A stretch of 64,000 nt of DNA from Oscillibacter sp. 1-3 (GTDB lineage Bacteria > Bacillota > Clostridia > Oscillospirales > Oscillospiraceae): positions 1,109,033 to 1,173,032 of the forward strand of contig NZ_KE159703.1 of assembly GCF_000403435.2 (NCBI RefSeq). The letters run 5' to 3'. The first letter of the stretch is position 1. Every line of letters starts with the position of its first letter. The notes under the pieces were generated by a model. It was given only the letters and a program-made list of their open reading frames with translations. It did no database searches and was not told where the DNA came from. Of the stretch, positions 27,143 to 34,405 are shown piece after piece. The position numbers and the translations under genes are program-made.

Positions 27143-28272
27143 ATGAAAGAGTATACCACCGTCAAGCTCCGCCTCCATCCCACCGCGGATCAGGCCGTGC
27201 TGATGGAGAAGACCTTTGGCTGCTGTCGCTGGCTCTGGAACCGGATGCTGGCGGACGCGGGGGAGTTTTACGCCGCCTCGGATCTGCAGTACATTCCCAC
27301 GCCGGCCCGCTATAAAAAGGAGGCCCCTTTCCTGCGGGAGGTGGACAGCCAGCCGCTTTGCTGCGTCTACCAGAATCTGCGGCAGGCCTTTCTGTACTTC
27401 TTCCGGAACCCCGGGGCCTTTCAGTGCCCGCGGTTCAAGGCCAAGAAGGACCGGCGGGACGCCTTTACCGTCTATTGCCGTCAGTACTGCACCGGGCCCT
27501 CCATCCGCCTTTTGAAGGACAGCATCCAAATGCCGAAGCTGGGCCTGATCCCGGCTGTGGTCCACCGCAGGCCCCTGCGCCAATGGAAGCTGACGTCCGT
27601 GACGGTGACAAAGTCCAGGACCGGGAAATACTTTTGTTCCATTGTCTTCGGCTATGAGGCGCCGGAGCGGGAGACGGCCGTGCCGGCCGCGGAGCGGACC
27701 CTGGGTCTGAACTGCTCTCCGGCCTGATTGTATGTGGACAGCCGGGGCGGCAGTCCTGTCCTGCCGGATCTGGCAAAGTCTCGGGAGAAGCCGGCCCGGA
27801 TGCAGAGCAGGCTCTCCCGTATGGAGTCCGGCTCCCGGAACTATGAGGAACAGATGCAGAAAATCCGGCTCCTGCATGAGCATATCGCCAACCAGAGAAA
27901 GGACTTCATTCACAAGGAATCCCGGCGGATAGCCAACGCCTGGGACGCCGCGTGCGCGCGGGACAGCGACCTGGTGGAGTTATCCCGGAGACTGAGGGGA
28001 GCGGACGTGATGAGCGCCGGCTTCGGGATGTTTCGGGACTGCCTGAAATACAAGCTGGAGCGGCAGGGAAAGGCATACATCGTGGTGGACCAGTACGTCC
28101 CGCGGCAAAGACCTGCCATGTCTGTGAATGCGTCAACGAACAGCTGTCCGCCCGTGCGCGGACCTGGGCCTGCCCCGCCTGCGGCGCGTCCCTCACACGG
28201 AAGGTCAACACCGCCCGGAACCTCCGGGAGTTTGGATTGAAGGAGATTGGCGCTTTGAGCGCTGTTTCATAA
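27143..28272 (+). pseudogene. TnpB-like gene with all RuvC acidic residues replaced
   Basis: The frame matches TnpB/OrfB (IS605-type, RNA-guided nucleases) over the whole length: KLRLHPTADQAVLMEKTFGCCRWLWN, PRFKAKKDRRDAFTV, IRLLKDSIQMPKLG, LHEHIANQRKDFIHKESR, GFGMFRDCLKYKLERQGK and a zinc finger CHVC...CPAC. Where active TnpB has Asp in LGLD, Glu in VED and Asp in DRDVN, this gene has Asn (codon 27710), Arg (27959) and Lys (28201). The frame is broken by TGA at 27725-27727 and by a probable one-base loss in the A-run at 28107-28109, after which the zinc finger continues in another frame. GGATGGAGG precedes the ATG. It could be a decayed nuclease-dead TnpB repressor (TldR) or a simple relic. 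Confidence 0.75.
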
Positions 28273-28289
28273 CCCTCAGCATGTGCTGG

Positions 28290-28470
28290 CCGGGACGCCG
28301 GTGAACGCCCAGGAGCGGCGGGAAGCGCTGATTTGACCGGCAAGCCTCTTTGCCTGTGAAATCAGCGCTCCCCAAGGCCGCGAAATGGGAACAAGAGAGG
28401 GCGGCTCCCTTCGGGGACACAGCCTGAATCTCGCAAGAGAGGTCCACTCAGCATAATATTGTGACTTTGT
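28290..28470 (+). ncRNA. Candidate TnpB/TldR guide RNA with flagellin-like guide
   Basis: Guide RNAs of TnpB and its dead relatives are encoded at and beyond the 3' end of the gene. This stretch has a hairpin GCGCTGATTT / AAATCAGCGC (28326-28369), then GAATCTCGCAAGAGAGG at about 28428-28443, which looks like the conserved right-end stem of IS605-type elements. The 21 bases 28449-28469 after it match 17 of 21 positions of the flagellin coding sequence 29051-29071 in the same orientation, including 11 of the first 12. Scaffold limits are approximate, and this is a hypothesis. Confidence 0.4.
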
Positions 28471-28523
28471 CACACCGGCGCAGTCAGGAGGACGCGCCGC
28501 GAGAACGGTTTAAGGAGATTTCT

Positions 28524-28874
28524 ATGCTCTGTATTTCCATGAAGCCCGGCGAGTATTTCACCGTGGGTGGCAGCACCGTGGTCCAGCTGGACCGCCTGAC
28601 GGGAGACCGGGTCCACCTGACCGTCAACGCACCCAGAGAGGTCCCCATTCTGCGGGGGGCGGTGCTGGAGCGCAGTGGCGGGGAGCGGCCCGCCTGCGTG
28701 TTCGATCCGCCGGCCCGGCCTGTGCGCCAGCTCCCCTGGAACGGCGCGAAGCGGGCGGCCCTGGCGGACCTGCGCCGGACGCTGGAGGGGATGGAGGACG
28801 CCCCGGAGGTCCGAATCCTGCGGGAGAAGCTGGACCTCATTTTTTCCTGGCCGCCGGAGGGCGGCGGGGAGTGA
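28524..28874 (+). CDS. csrA: CsrA-like RNA-binding regulator with C-terminal extension
   Basis: This 116-residue protein's first 50 residues fit CsrA/RsmA, which bind GGA motifs in mRNA leaders and repress translation: MLCISMKPGEYFTVGGSTVVQLDRLTGDRVHLTVNAPREVPILR, with the APREV and following Arg of the RNA-binding face kept. CsrA is usually 60-75 residues, so the last 60 or so residues (from about 55) are an extra segment of unknown fold, including a helical stretch AKRAALADLRRTLEGMEDAPEVRILREKLDLIF. AAGGAG precedes the ATG at 28524. In Bacillus, CsrA represses flagellin translation and is held off by FliW. Here the gene is directly upstream of flagellin, and no fliW is visible. Confidence 0.8.
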   Translation: MLCISMKPGEYFTVGGSTVVQLDRLTGDRVHLTVNAPREVPILRGAVLERSGGERPACVFDPPARPVRQLPWNGAKRAALADLRRTLEGMEDAPEVRILREKLDLIFSWPPEGGGE

Positions 28875-29041
28875 CTGATTTTTGGTTTCGACCGGCTGAC
28901 GAGCCGGCTGAAATATAGTCCCTGCGCTGAAAGTTCCGGGCATCGTGGCCACATACCCGGGGCGGACGGCGCGATTGAGAACTGTGCTCTGGTAAAAGGA
29001 TGCTCCGGGGCACATTAAAAGACTGAAAGGAGTCAACTACT
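28875..29041 (+). promoter_or_regulatory. Flagellin leader
   Basis: 167 bases between csrA and flagellin. There is a hairpin GACCGGCTGACGAGCCGGCT at 28894-28914. Three GGA motifs occur, at 29002 (AAAGGATG), about 29027 (AAAGGAGT, the ribosome site) and near the gene start; CsrA binds such motifs. I could not place a sigma-D type promoter (TAAA...CCGATAT) with confidence. Confidence 0.4.
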
Positions 29042-30895
29042 ATGCGTATCCAGCACAATATTATGGCATTGAACGCCTACCGCAACTACAACACCAACAC
29101 CTCTGCTCTGAGCAAGAACCTGGAGAAGCTGTCCTCCGGCTACAAGATCAACCGCGCCGGCGACGACGCCGCGGGCCTGGCCATTTCCGAGAAGATGCGC
29201 GCTCAGATCACCGGCCTGAACGCCGCCCAGAAGAACGTCAAGGACGGCATCTCCCTGGTGAAGACCGCTGAGGGCGCCATGCAGGAGATCCAGGACATGC
29301 TTAACCGCATGGACTACCTGGCCACCCAGTCCGCCAACGGCACCTATGACAACGAGGTTGACCGCGCCAACCTGCAAAAAGAGGTTGACCAGCTGCTGGA
29401 CGAAATCGACCGTATCGCCGAGAGCTCCAACTTCAACGGCATCAAGCTGCTGGATGGTTCTCTGGATACCGGCGCCAAAGCGGCCAGCACCACCTGGAGC
29501 GATCCCGCTGACGTGTCGATTGGCAATGCGGGTCAGGCTCACCAGCTTGCGACTACCGCCGTTGGTCATGCGCTGCGCACGGACGGCGTGGATCGGCAGG
29601 ATCCTACCTTCACCGTAGATCTGACCAATGTGGAGTTCAATGCGGAAACCGCTAATGGTTTTACGATTAATATTGGCGGTGTGGATATTGATGTTACCAA
29701 GGGTGCTGACGGCACTACCGCGTTGAAGAAGGGTGACAAGCTCTCTGGTGAAAATTTGGCAAAGGCCATTGCTGCGGCAGTCAATGCGACCGCAACCACT
29801 GTCAAAGGGACAAAGGCGGCAGACGCAACCGAGAGTGCGGTGTTGAATGGTCTGGAAATTGATGGTCTGGTCTATAAAGCAAGTGTGGAAGGCAGCTCTG
29901 TGAAGTTCGAGCTTCAGACTGCCGATAAGGATGGTGCGGCCATTCTGGACCAGGAGCTGAAAAATGACGGCACCGCCACCATTGAGCAGCAGGGCGTTAC
30001 CATCACCGATAAGGCTGGCGATGGCACTGATGGAACGTTCACCGGCCTGGATGCTATGGGCCATGCCAATACCAAGATTAACATCGGTGTTGCTGAAAAA
30101 GCCGGAGATCTGGCCCACGCCACCATTGACCTGACCGGAAAGATTAAGGACGGCACAAAGCTGACCATTGGTGACAAGACCTATGTGTTCCAGGTTGGCA
30201 AGGATAGCAAGGTGACCGAGGCCGGCGACGGCGAGGTCCTCATTGACATGAAGGATGTGGAGGCCGATGATGCCCAGCTGGTGGATAAGGCCATTGCAAA
30301 GCTGACCAATCAGGAGAATACCTGGTTCCGTCTGGAATCCGGTAAGACTGGCCTGCTTACTGCCGTAGAGAAAGTTGGCACCGATGGCAAGCCGGTCTAC
30401 GCGGGTACGGGCGACATCACCACCACCGCTGGACTGCAGTCAAACTTCCAGATTTCTCAGATGACCTATACCGCAGCCGATCCGGGCGATGCGTCTAAGA
30501 GTCTGCAGCTGCAGATCGGCGATACCAGCGATTCCTACAACCAGCTGCAGGTCAAGGTGGGCGACATGCACAGAACCGCTCTGGGCCTGAACGGCCTGAA
30601 CATCGGCACTGCGCAGGACGCCTCCAACGCCATTCAGAAGATTAAGGACGCCATTAACCAGGTCTCCTCTGTCCGCGGCGATCTGGGCGCCACCCAGAAC
30701 CGTCTGGAGCACACCGCCAACAACCTGAGCGTCATGGCGGAGAACATCCAGGACGCCGAGTCCACCATCCGCGACACCGACGTTGCCGAGGAGATGATGG
30801 CCTACACCAAGAACAACATCCTGGTTCAGTCCGCCCAGGCCATGCTGGCCCAGGCCAACGCTGTTCCCCAGGGCGCGCTGCAGCTGTTGGGCTAA
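29042..30895 (+). CDS. Flagellin
   Basis: This 617-residue flagellar filament protein is exported through the flagellar secretion system. The N-terminal D0/D1 part (about 1-145, MRIQHNIMALNAYRNYN, LEKLSSGYKINRAGDDAAGLAISEKMRAQI) and the C-terminal part (about 515-617, ending in LVQSAQAMLAQANAVPQGALQLLG) are well conserved and include the usual TLR5-recognition segment. The central part (about 160-510) is a large variable region rich in Asp, Lys, Thr and Gly, with noticeably different codon use (more AT in third positions), as expected for a fast-evolving surface domain. GAAAGGAG precedes the ATG. No other flagellar genes are in the window, so this may be an extra or relocated flagellin. Confidence 0.96.
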   Translation: MRIQHNIMALNAYRNYNTNTSALSKNLEKLSSGYKINRAGDDAAGLAISEKMRAQITGLNAAQKNVKDGISLVKTAEGAMQEIQDMLNRMDYLATQSANGTYDNEVDRANLQKEVDQLLDEIDRIAESSNFNGIKLLDGSLDTGAKAASTTWSDPADVSIGNAGQAHQLATTAVGHALRTDGVDRQDPTFTVDLTNVEFNAETANGFTINIGGVDIDVTKGADGTTALKKGDKLSGENLAKAIAAAVNATATTVKGTKAADATESAVLNGLEIDGLVYKASVEGSSVKFELQTADKDGAAILDQELKNDGTATIEQQGVTITDKAGDGTDGTFTGLDAMGHANTKINIGVAEKAGDLAHATIDLTGKIKDGTKLTIGDKTYVFQVGKDSKVTEAGDGEVLIDMKDVEADDAQLVDKAIAKLTNQENTWFRLESGKTGLLTAVEKVGTDGKPVYAGTGDITTTAGLQSNFQISQMTYTAADPGDASKSLQLQIGDTSDSYNQLQVKVGDMHRTALGLNGLNIGTAQDASNAIQKIKDAINQVSSVRGDLGATQNRLEHTANNLSVMAENIQDAESTIRDTDVAEEMMAYTKNNILVQSAQAMLAQANAVPQGALQLLG

Positions 30896-30935
30896 TCAGC
30901 ACGGATTGTTTTTGGAACAATCCCATAGGACCCAA

Positions 30936-30966
30936 AAGAGGGACGGCCCATCGGGCCGCCCCTTTA
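30936..30966 (+). terminator. Flagellin terminator
   Basis: AGGGACGGCCC / GGGCCGCCCCTTT hairpin with a single mismatch, 40 bases after the flagellin stop. It overlaps the stop of the converging methyltransferase gene. Confidence 0.75.
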
Positions 30967-31998
30967 ACACTTTTCAATCAGCACAAACCACCCCAGATTC
31001 ATCAGCTCGCTGCTGGATTCGGCCCGCTCCGCCAGACGGTCCATGATGCGGTTGGTTTCCTTTATTTGCAACAGATCGAATTCGCGGATATGGTCTCCTG
31101 TGTGTCGCTTGTATACGTACGCCGCGCGCTCGAGCTCCAGCTGTATGTGCCTGAAATAGTTTCCGTTTGCACACATTTCCAGTATTTTCATACCATACCG
31201 GAGGCACATTTCCTCGTACCAATATTTATTGATGCCTGGATAGTAGTGATAGGGGGCAAAATGCGTCACGCTGGTAAACGGGGCGGAGAGGATCAGTCTT
31301 CCGCCCTTTTTCAAAATCCTTGAGAGCTCTTTCATCGCCAGCTCCGGATTGGGGATGTGCTCAAAGACCTCTGTACAGAGTATATAGTCAAAGCTCTCGT
31401 CCGGTACCGGAATATCAATAATATCCGATATGATGTTTATCTGGCTGACATCCCATTCCTCGGTTTGAAGCCCTTCGCCGTTTCCTGTCCCGTCATATTG
31501 GCAGAGATCCTGTGAGACATAGCGGAGATGGGAGCAGTACTTTTTGTACCGCTGGTCGCCCGCGCCCGCATCCAGCAGAGACTTTCCCGCCTCGCACTGC
31601 TCCAGCTGCTTTTTTACCCACAGATCCCGCATGAGCTGTTTGCCGAAGTGGGTGTAATCGTCTATTTCGCATAGGTTGGCCTCACTCAAAAAGCGCTTTG
31701 CCAGCTGGTAGTTTTCCTTGTATTTTGCCGCTAACGCGTCGGGCAGCCGGGAAAAGCATATTTTGTCTTCCGGCATGTGGTAAGCTTGAATGGTCTCATA
31801 GATCTCCGCAGAGTATATGCTCGCCACATAGATGACATCGTATTCTGTGCCGATATGGCCGGGGGTAAATATGGGCTTTCCGCAAAAAGTAGCTTCTGTT
31901 GGCGGCGATGATTTTATAAATCCTACAATTTCTCCATAGATACCGTTTTCGAGGACCGCTTTTGCTGTATTGCCGGTTCCCCAGATCAAAATCTTCAT
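30964..31998 (-). CDS. SAM methyltransferase with N-terminal Rossmann-like domain
   Basis: This 344-residue protein starts at the ATG at 31998 (MKILIWGTGNTAKAVLENG, with GAGG upstream). Its first 90 residues are a Rossmann-like domain (GTGNTAK), also found in several other genes of this locus. Residues about 135-270 are a class I methyltransferase of the Methyltransf_11 type (KSLLDAGAGDQRYKKYC, then SDIIDIPVPDESFDYILCTEVFEHIPNPELAMKELSRILKKGGRLILSAPF). It is the last gene of the glycan locus and probably methylates a sugar or phosphonate group. Substrate unknown. It converges with flagellin. Confidence 0.85.
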   Translation of the reverse strand: MKILIWGTGNTAKAVLENGIYGEIVGFIKSSPPTEATFCGKPIFTPGHIGTEYDVIYVASIYSAEIYETIQAYHMPEDKICFSRLPDALAAKYKENYQLAKRFLSEANLCEIDDYTHFGKQLMRDLWVKKQLEQCEAGKSLLDAGAGDQRYKKYCSHLRYVSQDLCQYDGTGNGEGLQTEEWDVSQINIISDIIDIPVPDESFDYILCTEVFEHIPNPELAMKELSRILKKGGRLILSAPFTSVTHFAPYHYYPGINKYWYEEMCLRYGMKILEMCANGNYFRHIQLELERAAYVYKRHTGDHIREFDLLQIKETNRIMDRLAERAESSSELMNLGWFVLIEKC

Positions 31999-32034
31999 CA
32001 ATACCTCATTTCTATCGTGTGGACAAAGGGAATT

Positions 32035-32076
32035 CGTTGTTTCCTTTGGAAACAACGACCCACGGCCGTGGGTCGG
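32035..32076. repeat. Twin-hairpin intergenic element, copy 2
   Basis: Two abutting perfect palindromes: CGTTGTTTCC / GGAAACAACG (32035-32058) and CGACCCACGGCCGTGGGTCG (32057-32076), followed on the plus strand by a T7 run. It lies between two genes on the minus strand. On that strand the GC hairpin comes first and the AT-rich hairpin second, as in the copies at 7.8 and 36.5 kb. Confidence 0.5.
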
Positions 32077-32121
32077 AAATTTTTTTAGCCCTCTCTGCCG
32101 CGGCTTGCGGGCGTGTCTATC

Positions 32122-32222
32122 CTTGCGGACGTTTCATAAATGCCGCCTTCATTTCCTGTTTTGGGATTGTCATCTCCTCCCTCATCCTTGCAGACGCTCC
32201 ATAAATACCGCCTTCATTTCCT
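32122..32222 (-). repeat. Imperfect tandem duplication of the decarboxylase 3' end
   Basis: Bases 32122-32158 and 32184-32220 are about 85 percent identical. The second copy is the last codons of the phosphonopyruvate decarboxylase gene (QEMKAVFMERLQG stop). The first, outside the gene, would read QEMKAAFMKRPQG followed by a different end. It is probably the tail of a lost duplicate gene or a slipped duplication. Confidence 0.6.
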
Positions 32223-33300
32223 GCGGCGTTGTAGTGGGCCGCCCCAGATCGTCCCTGGCTCCCATGGCGCACTTCACCTCGATCAAACAGAGCGCCCGCC
32301 GCGCTTTTGCCCTTGCCAGCGCGGCGTCTAATGCCGCAAGATCATTTACACATTCTGTATAGGGGTATCCGCAGGCCCGCGCGATTCCCGGCAGATCGAT
32401 GCCGTTTGCCGCCGTCGGCATACCGCCCACGGTTTCATGGGCGCCGTTGTTCAGCATGATATGGATCAGGTTGCCGGGGCGGTTGGTGCCGATCAGCGCC
32501 ATCGCGCCCATATGCATCAATACCGCGCCGTCGCCGTCTATGCACCAGATCTGTGCCTCTGGGCGGTGCAGGGCAATCCCCAAGGCGATGGAGGACGCGT
32601 GTCCCATGGCTCCGACGGTCAGAAAATCCCGTGCATGGGTCTGGCCCTTGGCGGTGCGGTACTCAAACAGTTCCCGGCTGGCTTTTCCTGTAGTGGAGAC
32701 AATGAAGTCCTCCCCGGCCGCCTCCGCAATATGACGTACAGCCGTTTCCCGGCTTATGTGATAGGCGTTTTGGTAATCGGCTTTTTCACGATTGACCAGG
32801 CCGCCCTTGCGGATGATAAACGCGGCGCTGCTTCCTTGATTCAGCAGGGGCCTGAAACGCTTCATCGCCTCTTGAACCGCAGCTTCCGGCGTCTGCGGGC
32901 CTATAATAAAGCTGGGGATTTCCAGATCCTCCAAAAGTCTTTTGGTAATGGCGCCCTGATAGATGTGCTGCGGCTCGTCATGAATGCCCGGCTCGCCGCG
33001 CCACCCTATGATGAAAAGCACGGGAATGCCGTATACCTGCCGGTGCAGCAGGGACGCCGCCGGGTTTATGAGGTTGCCCTCTCCAGAGTTCTGCAGATAG
33101 ACGGCCGGTATTTTTCCGGTAGCCAAGTGGTATCCCGCCGCTATCGCGGCGCAGTTCCCCTCGTTGGCTGCAATTATATGATGTCTGGCGTCCACACCAT
33201 AGGTCTTCATCAGATAGTCGCAGAGCGGTCTCAGCAGAGAGTCCGGGACGCCGGTGTAGAACTGGGCCTCTAGAATTTTCGCAAATGCCTCTGCCTGCAT
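32182..33300 (-). CDS. Phosphonopyruvate decarboxylase
   Basis: This 372-residue thiamine-diphosphate enzyme converts phosphonopyruvate to phosphonoacetaldehyde and pulls the unfavourable PEP mutase reaction forward. Seen are FYTGVPDSLLRPLCDYL and HIIAANEGNCAAIAAGYHLATGK (catalytic Glu region) at the N-terminus, GEPGIHDEPQHIYQG, and the ThDP site WCIDGDGAVLMHMGAMALIG...MLNNGAHETVGG (about 255-300). Length and motifs fit Ppd. It overlaps the alcohol dehydrogenase gene by 31 bases, and the two are certainly co-transcribed. Confidence 0.93.
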   Translation of the reverse strand: MQAEAFAKILEAQFYTGVPDSLLRPLCDYLMKTYGVDARHHIIAANEGNCAAIAAGYHLATGKIPAVYLQNSGEGNLINPAASLLHRQVYGIPVLFIIGWRGEPGIHDEPQHIYQGAITKRLLEDLEIPSFIIGPQTPEAAVQEAMKRFRPLLNQGSSAAFIIRKGGLVNREKADYQNAYHISRETAVRHIAEAAGEDFIVSTTGKASRELFEYRTAKGQTHARDFLTVGAMGHASSIALGIALHRPEAQIWCIDGDGAVLMHMGAMALIGTNRPGNLIHIMLNNGAHETVGGMPTAANGIDLPGIARACGYPYTECVNDLAALDAALARAKARRALCLIEVKCAMGARDDLGRPTTTPQEMKAVFMERLQG

Positions 33301-34400
33301 TCAGCAGCGCCTCCTTTTGATAATATTTGGCGGTACAATGCAAGAATGTCCTCCATTCCTGGAACAATGGGGGTGTTTTGCAGGCGCGCCGGATTGACTG
33401 AATTTTGTAAGATCAAAAAATCTTCTGGCCGGGGGATTGGCGTTTCCAAATGCAGGCTGCTCAGAAGCCTCTCAAATTTTCCAATGGATTCCGGAATAGT
33501 TCCGCACCCCATAGCGGCGGCAAGCTCGGATAAAGTATCCTCCAGCTCCGTACCCCGGCTCCGTTCCGCCAGATAGGGCCATAGCTTGGAAACACAGAGC
33601 GCCGCCGCGTGACCGTGGGCGATCCTGTACAGGGTGGTAAGCTTGTAGCACATGGCGTGGCCGGCGGTGGTCTGCGTCAAATCGATGGCCTTTCCGGCCA
33701 GATATGCCGCCTCCAGCATCCCGGCATTGCCTTTTGGGTGGTTTTGCAGGTACAGCTCCAGATTCTCTAATATTCCGCAAATCGCTCTCCGGGAGAACTC
33801 CCGGCTTTTTTTCGCGGCGTGGACGGACCAGAAGGATTCAATTCCGTGGCAGAGAGCGTCCAGCATGGAAGCTTTACGGTGATAGTCTGGCAGGGACTCC
33901 AATAGAGACGGGTCCAATAAAACGGCAGAGGGGATGCACTCCTCACAGGAGAGCGACTGCTTTTCGCCGTGATAATAAATAACGGCGTACCGCGTGGCCT
34001 CGCTGCCAGTTCCCGCCGTGGTAGGGACCGCCAGCAGCGGAAAATCATTGGGATATGGTGTTTGATTCAGGAAACCATCTTCCGCTCTCAGCGCCGCCCA
34101 GAGCTTTACGCATTTGGCAATATCCATGGCGCTTCCGCCGCCCACAGCTATGATTGCGTCGCAATTCGATCTCCGGAAAGCCTCCACAGCCCTCACGGCG
34201 TCCTCATACTTTGGATTTGGCGTAAAGCCGGAAAAACGGATGACCGGGATTCGCTTGTTCAGCGCATCAAAACAGCCGTCGACGCGCAGCTTTTGAATCG
34301 AGCTGCCGCAGACCAGAAAAAGGCGCCGGGTTCCGATTTTTTGAAGATACTCTTCCAGGACCCGGTAATCTCCGTAAGTCCGCATCATTGTCTGTTCCAT
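33270..34400 (-). CDS. Iron-type alcohol dehydrogenase, probable phosphonoacetaldehyde reductase
   Basis: This 376-residue member of the iron-containing alcohol dehydrogenase family has NAD(P) site AVGGGSAMDIAKCVK (about 80-94), TAGTGSEATRYAVI and metal ligands DALCHGIESFW (His about 201) and TQTTAGHAMCYKLTTLYRIAHGHA (His pair about 260-280). Relatives in phosphonate clusters (PhpC, PhnC-type reductases) reduce phosphonoacetaldehyde to 2-hydroxyethylphosphonate. No aminotransferase for 2-aminoethylphosphonate is present in the locus, which supports hydroxyethylphosphonate as the product. The start is the ATG at 34400. Confidence 0.87.
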   Translation of the reverse strand: MEQTMMRTYGDYRVLEEYLQKIGTRRLFLVCGSSIQKLRVDGCFDALNKRIPVIRFSGFTPNPKYEDAVRAVEAFRRSNCDAIIAVGGGSAMDIAKCVKLWAALRAEDGFLNQTPYPNDFPLLAVPTTAGTGSEATRYAVIYYHGEKQSLSCEECIPSAVLLDPSLLESLPDYHRKASMLDALCHGIESFWSVHAAKKSREFSRRAICGILENLELYLQNHPKGNAGMLEAAYLAGKAIDLTQTTAGHAMCYKLTTLYRIAHGHAAALCVSKLWPYLAERSRGTELEDTLSELAAAMGCGTIPESIGKFERLLSSLHLETPIPRPEDFLILQNSVNPARLQNTPIVPGMEDILALYRQILSKGGAAECRQRHLRKF

Positions 34401-34405
34401 ATCAT

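Noticed and set aside
27725..27727. TGA read as an amino acid (recoding or selenocysteine)
   Set aside because: TGA is the normal stop of many genes here. No Sec insertion element is visible, and a second in-frame TGA in a glycosyltransferase is better explained as mutation.
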